The position numbers were made by a program, and so were the translations under genes. A stretch of DNA of 64,000 bases, from NCBI RefSeq assembly GCF_022763305.1, contig NZ_JALEGT010000062.1:26720-90719 (forward strand), written 5' to 3'. Each line of letters starts with the position of its first letter. Position 1 is the stretch's first letter. Shown piece by piece: positions 62,291-64,000 of this stretch. The notes under the pieces were generated by a model. The model searched no databases and was not told the origin of the DNA. It was given only the letters and a program-made list of their open reading frames with translations. This DNA is from Marivita sp. GTDB taxonomy: Bacteria; Pseudomonadota; Alphaproteobacteria; Rhodobacterales; Rhodobacteraceae.

Positions 62291-63669
62291 CCGGCGAACA
62301 TTTAGCCGTCATCGACATCGGCAAGACCAACGCCAAGCTTGCGGTCGTGCGCCGGTCGGATCTCTCGGAAATCGACGTTGTCACGCGGCCCAACACGGTC
62401 CTGCCCGGTCCGCCCTATCCGCATTTCGACGTCGATGGTCATTGGGAGTTCATCCTTGACGGCCTCTCGCGTTTCAACGCCGAACATGGTCTGACCGCGA
62501 TCACGATCACCACGCATGGCGCAGCCGCTGCGTTGCTGTCCGAGGACGGGTCGCTCGCTGCACCTGTTCTGGACTATGAACATACGGGGCCAGACGCGTG
62601 CGCAGAGGCTTATGACGCGATCCGGCCGCTATTCTTGGAAACCGGGTCCCCCCGCTTGTCGATGGGTCTCAACCTCGGCGCACAACTCCACTGGCAGTTT
62701 CTGACCGATCCAACGCTTCTTAACCGCGTCGCGCATGTCGTGACCTATCCACAATTCTGGGCGCATCGTCTGACAGGTGTCCTGGCAACTGACGTCACCT
62801 CTCTCGGGTGTCACACGGACCTCTGGAACCCGCATGAGCGCCGCTTCTCCTCCCTGCCCGAGGCCCTTGGCATCGCGGACCGGATTGCGCCACCGCGCAA
62901 GCCCGGCGACGTTCTGGGCACCATCACGACCGAAATCGCCCGGCGCACCGGGCTGTCCACAGCTACGCCCGTGCTTTGCGGCATCCACGATTCCAACGCG
63001 TCGCTGCTGGCACACCTCATGAGGCGTGACCCACCGTTCAGCGTGGTTTCGACAGGGACTTGGGTGATTGCAATGACCGTCGGCGGCAAGCCCATGACAC
63101 TCGACCCCGCTCGCGACACACTTGTGAACGTCAACGCCTTTGGTGACGCGGTGCCGTCGGCGCGCTTCATGGGAGGCCGGGAACATGATCTTCTTCTCGG
63201 CGGATCAGCAACGCGCGCTGATGAGGCCGACATGCGAGAGATACTGACCGATCACCGGATGCTCCTGCCAGCCGTGGTGCCGGAAACCGGCCCGTTCGCG
63301 GGGATGACGTCGCGCTGGGTGGGTGACGAGCCGCCACCTGCGTCTGGGCAGCGAAGTGCTGCAGTCGGATTTTATCTGGCCCTCGTCACCGCGCGCTGCC
63401 TCGAACTCATCGGGCACGAGGGCCCAGTCATCGTCGAAGGCCCGTTTGCCCGGAACACGCCATATCTCGTGATGCTTGAAGCCGCATCCGCGTCGCCCGT
63501 GGTTCCAACAACCAGCGCGACGGGAACCAGCGCAGGCGCCGCCCTTCTTTTGGCGACACCCGGCACCCCGGATCGCGAAGCCACGCATCGCCCAATGTGC
63601 GATGCCCACTTGAGAGACCTATGTGTCGACTATGCCTCTGTCTGGGATGCCGCCCTTAGGGGCGCTTGA
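62287..63669 (+). CDS. rhaK: L-rhamnulokinase (FGGY family)
   Basis: A 460-residue sugar kinase of the rhizobial RhaK type. The N-terminal phosphate-1 motif is [14 protein letters not shown]; other recognisable parts are [36 protein letters not shown] (catalytic Asp) and [10 protein letters not shown] (adenosine site). In Rhizobium leguminosarum RhaK is required not only for catabolism but also for activity of the ABC transporter, which may hold here because the operon order is the same. Last gene of the rhaRSTPQUK operon; no clear terminator follows. Confidence 0.9.
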   Translation: MTGEHLAVIDIGKTNAKLAVVRRSDLSEIDVVTRPNTVLPGPPYPHFDVDGHWEFILDGLSRFNAEHGLTAITITTHGAAAALLSEDGSLAAPVLDYEHTGPDACAEAYDAIRPLFLETGSPRLSMGLNLGAQLHWQFLTDPTLLNRVAHVVTYPQFWAHRLTGVLATDVTSLGCHTDLWNPHERRFSSLPEALGIADRIAPPRKPGDVLGTITTEIARRTGLSTATPVLCGIHDSNASLLAHLMRRDPPFSVVSTGTWVIAMTVGGKPMTLDPARDTLVNVNAFGDAVPSARFMGGREHDLLLGGSATRADEADMREILTDHRMLLPAVVPETGPFAGMTSRWVGDEPPPASGQRSAAVGFYLALVTARCLELIGHEGPVIVEGPFARNTPYLVMLEAASASPVVPTTSATGTSAGAALLLATPGTPDREATHRPMCDAHLRDLCVDYASVWDAALRGA

Positions 63670-63798
63670 CCCGAGCATACTCGTTTTTTCCATAGGGCGG
63701 TCATACGGAGCCGCCAAGAATGACCGTTTTGCCCGAGGATCAGGAAAGGCCACTTTCGCGGAAGCATCATCCGGGTTTGCGCCAGAGTTACTGCCAAC

Positions 63799-63935
63799 GA
63801 AAGCAAAAGTCTGCGCAAGACATATGCCGCACGTTTCAAGATGCCACAAAAATCCATCCATAACAACCACTTACGACGCACAAAAAACAGGCGAAAAGCA
63901 ATAGTCTGCGCAAGAAAGCAATAGTCTGCGCAAAG
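63799..63935. repeat. Three direct repeats with core AGCAAWAGTCTGCGCAA
   Basis: The core begins at 63802, 63897 and 63917. Copies two and three are identical over at least 20 bp and start exactly 20 bp apart; copy one has AAAA in place of AATA and lies 95 bp away. They are in a convergent intergenic region downstream of rhaK. Regulator sites, an RNA-binding array or the remnant of a duplicated element are all possible. Confidence 0.65.
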
Positions 63936-63971
63936 CGTTTTCCCGCCTTCTTAGGAAGGGCGTCGCCCATG

Positions 63972-63996
63972 AAAAAACCCGCCTCAAAGAGGCGGG
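63972..63996 (-). terminator. Intrinsic terminator of a gene right of the window
   Basis: Perfect 8-bp arms CCCGCCTC (63978-63985) and complement (63989-63996) with an AAA loop; on the minus strand the stem is followed by six T residues (63972-63977). It must terminate a minus-strand gene that begins beyond 64000. Confidence 0.85.
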
Positions 63997-64000
63997 CTAG

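Larger units (their letters stand above)
63670..64000. other. Intergenic region after rhaK
   Basis: A 331-bp region with no convincing gene. A reading frame over 63623-63904 (plus strand) has no ribosome-binding site and odd composition. From about 63799 the sequence becomes A-rich and contains three copies of a 17-bp direct repeat. At the right end is a minus-strand terminator, showing that a gene to the right of the window is transcribed toward rhaK. Confidence 0.5.

Noticed and set aside
63623..63904. A 93-codon open frame overlapping the rhaK end
   Set aside because: No ribosome-binding site, starts inside rhaK in another frame, and no recognisable protein features.

Overview
The window comes from a GC-rich alphaproteobacterium, most likely a marine roseobacter (Rhodobacteraceae). 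The inference rests on a fused DctQM TRAP transporter, the ubiA / rsmE / membrane protein / gshA neighbourhood, a pair of FAD-GcvT demethylases around a homocysteine methyltransferase, a DUF6356 protein, a CtrA-like box at the fliF/fliL divergence and a rhizobial-style L-rhamnose locus. No database search was possible; all names come from reading motifs and gene order. I found no rRNA, tRNA, CRISPR array, intact insertion sequence or prophage.

Layout. 1-4.4 kb: TRAP uptake operon (dctP, dctQM, start of a probable FAD oxidase) diverging from a GntR/FCD regulator. 4.4-13.8 kb: housekeeping and stress genes (class II amidotransferase, exonuclease III, LysR regulator, DUF4399, PfpI-like protein, 2,4-dienoyl-CoA reductase, flavoprotein, MscS channel, HNH protein). 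14-23.3 kb: pirin, SH3 and OmpA/BON envelope proteins, ubiA, rsmE, gshA and a gamma-glutamyltransferase-like hydrolase. 23.5-26.2 kb: anti-sigma kinase/STAS pair, thiolase, free methionine sulfoxide reductase, a 24-residue membrane protein. 26.3-33.8 kb: one co-directional run of XRE-cupin regulator, GFA protein, LysE exporter, FAD-GcvT oxidoreductase, homocysteine S-methyltransferase and a second FAD-GcvT oxidoreductase. It looks like a complete route for stripping methyl groups from a betaine or N-methyl amine. 33.8-45.8 kb: permuted papain-like hydrolase, RluA, aldehyde dehydrogenase, peroxiredoxin, OmpA/AhpD/GNAT/CinA operon, SfsA, Map, a DUF1796-like protein, HisC-TyrC and an extensin-family protein. 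45.8-50.6 kb: flagellar genes (fliP-fliN-fliH-fliF against fliL-hypothetical-motE-like). 50.9-52.9 kb: SDR enzyme with a divergent AraC regulator. 53-63.7 kb: the L-rhamnose catabolic locus.

How the genes work together. In the rhamnose locus the ABC system (RhaSTPQ) imports L-rhamnose, RhaU interconverts anomers, an enterobacterial-type RhaA makes rhamnulose and RhaK phosphorylates it. The RhaD-SDR fusion then cleaves the product to dihydroxyacetone phosphate plus L-lactaldehyde and probably oxidises the lactaldehyde to lactate. A DeoR-type regulator sits at the divergence, beside a conspicuous array of TCAATC/GATTGA half-sites on a 10-bp grid. Both transport operons carry a strong hairpin just after the binding-protein gene, which would give excess binding protein. 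Several intergenic regions hold paired perfect palindromes or phased short repeats that the genes do not explain; these and the methyl-transfer module are the most worthwhile follow-ups.
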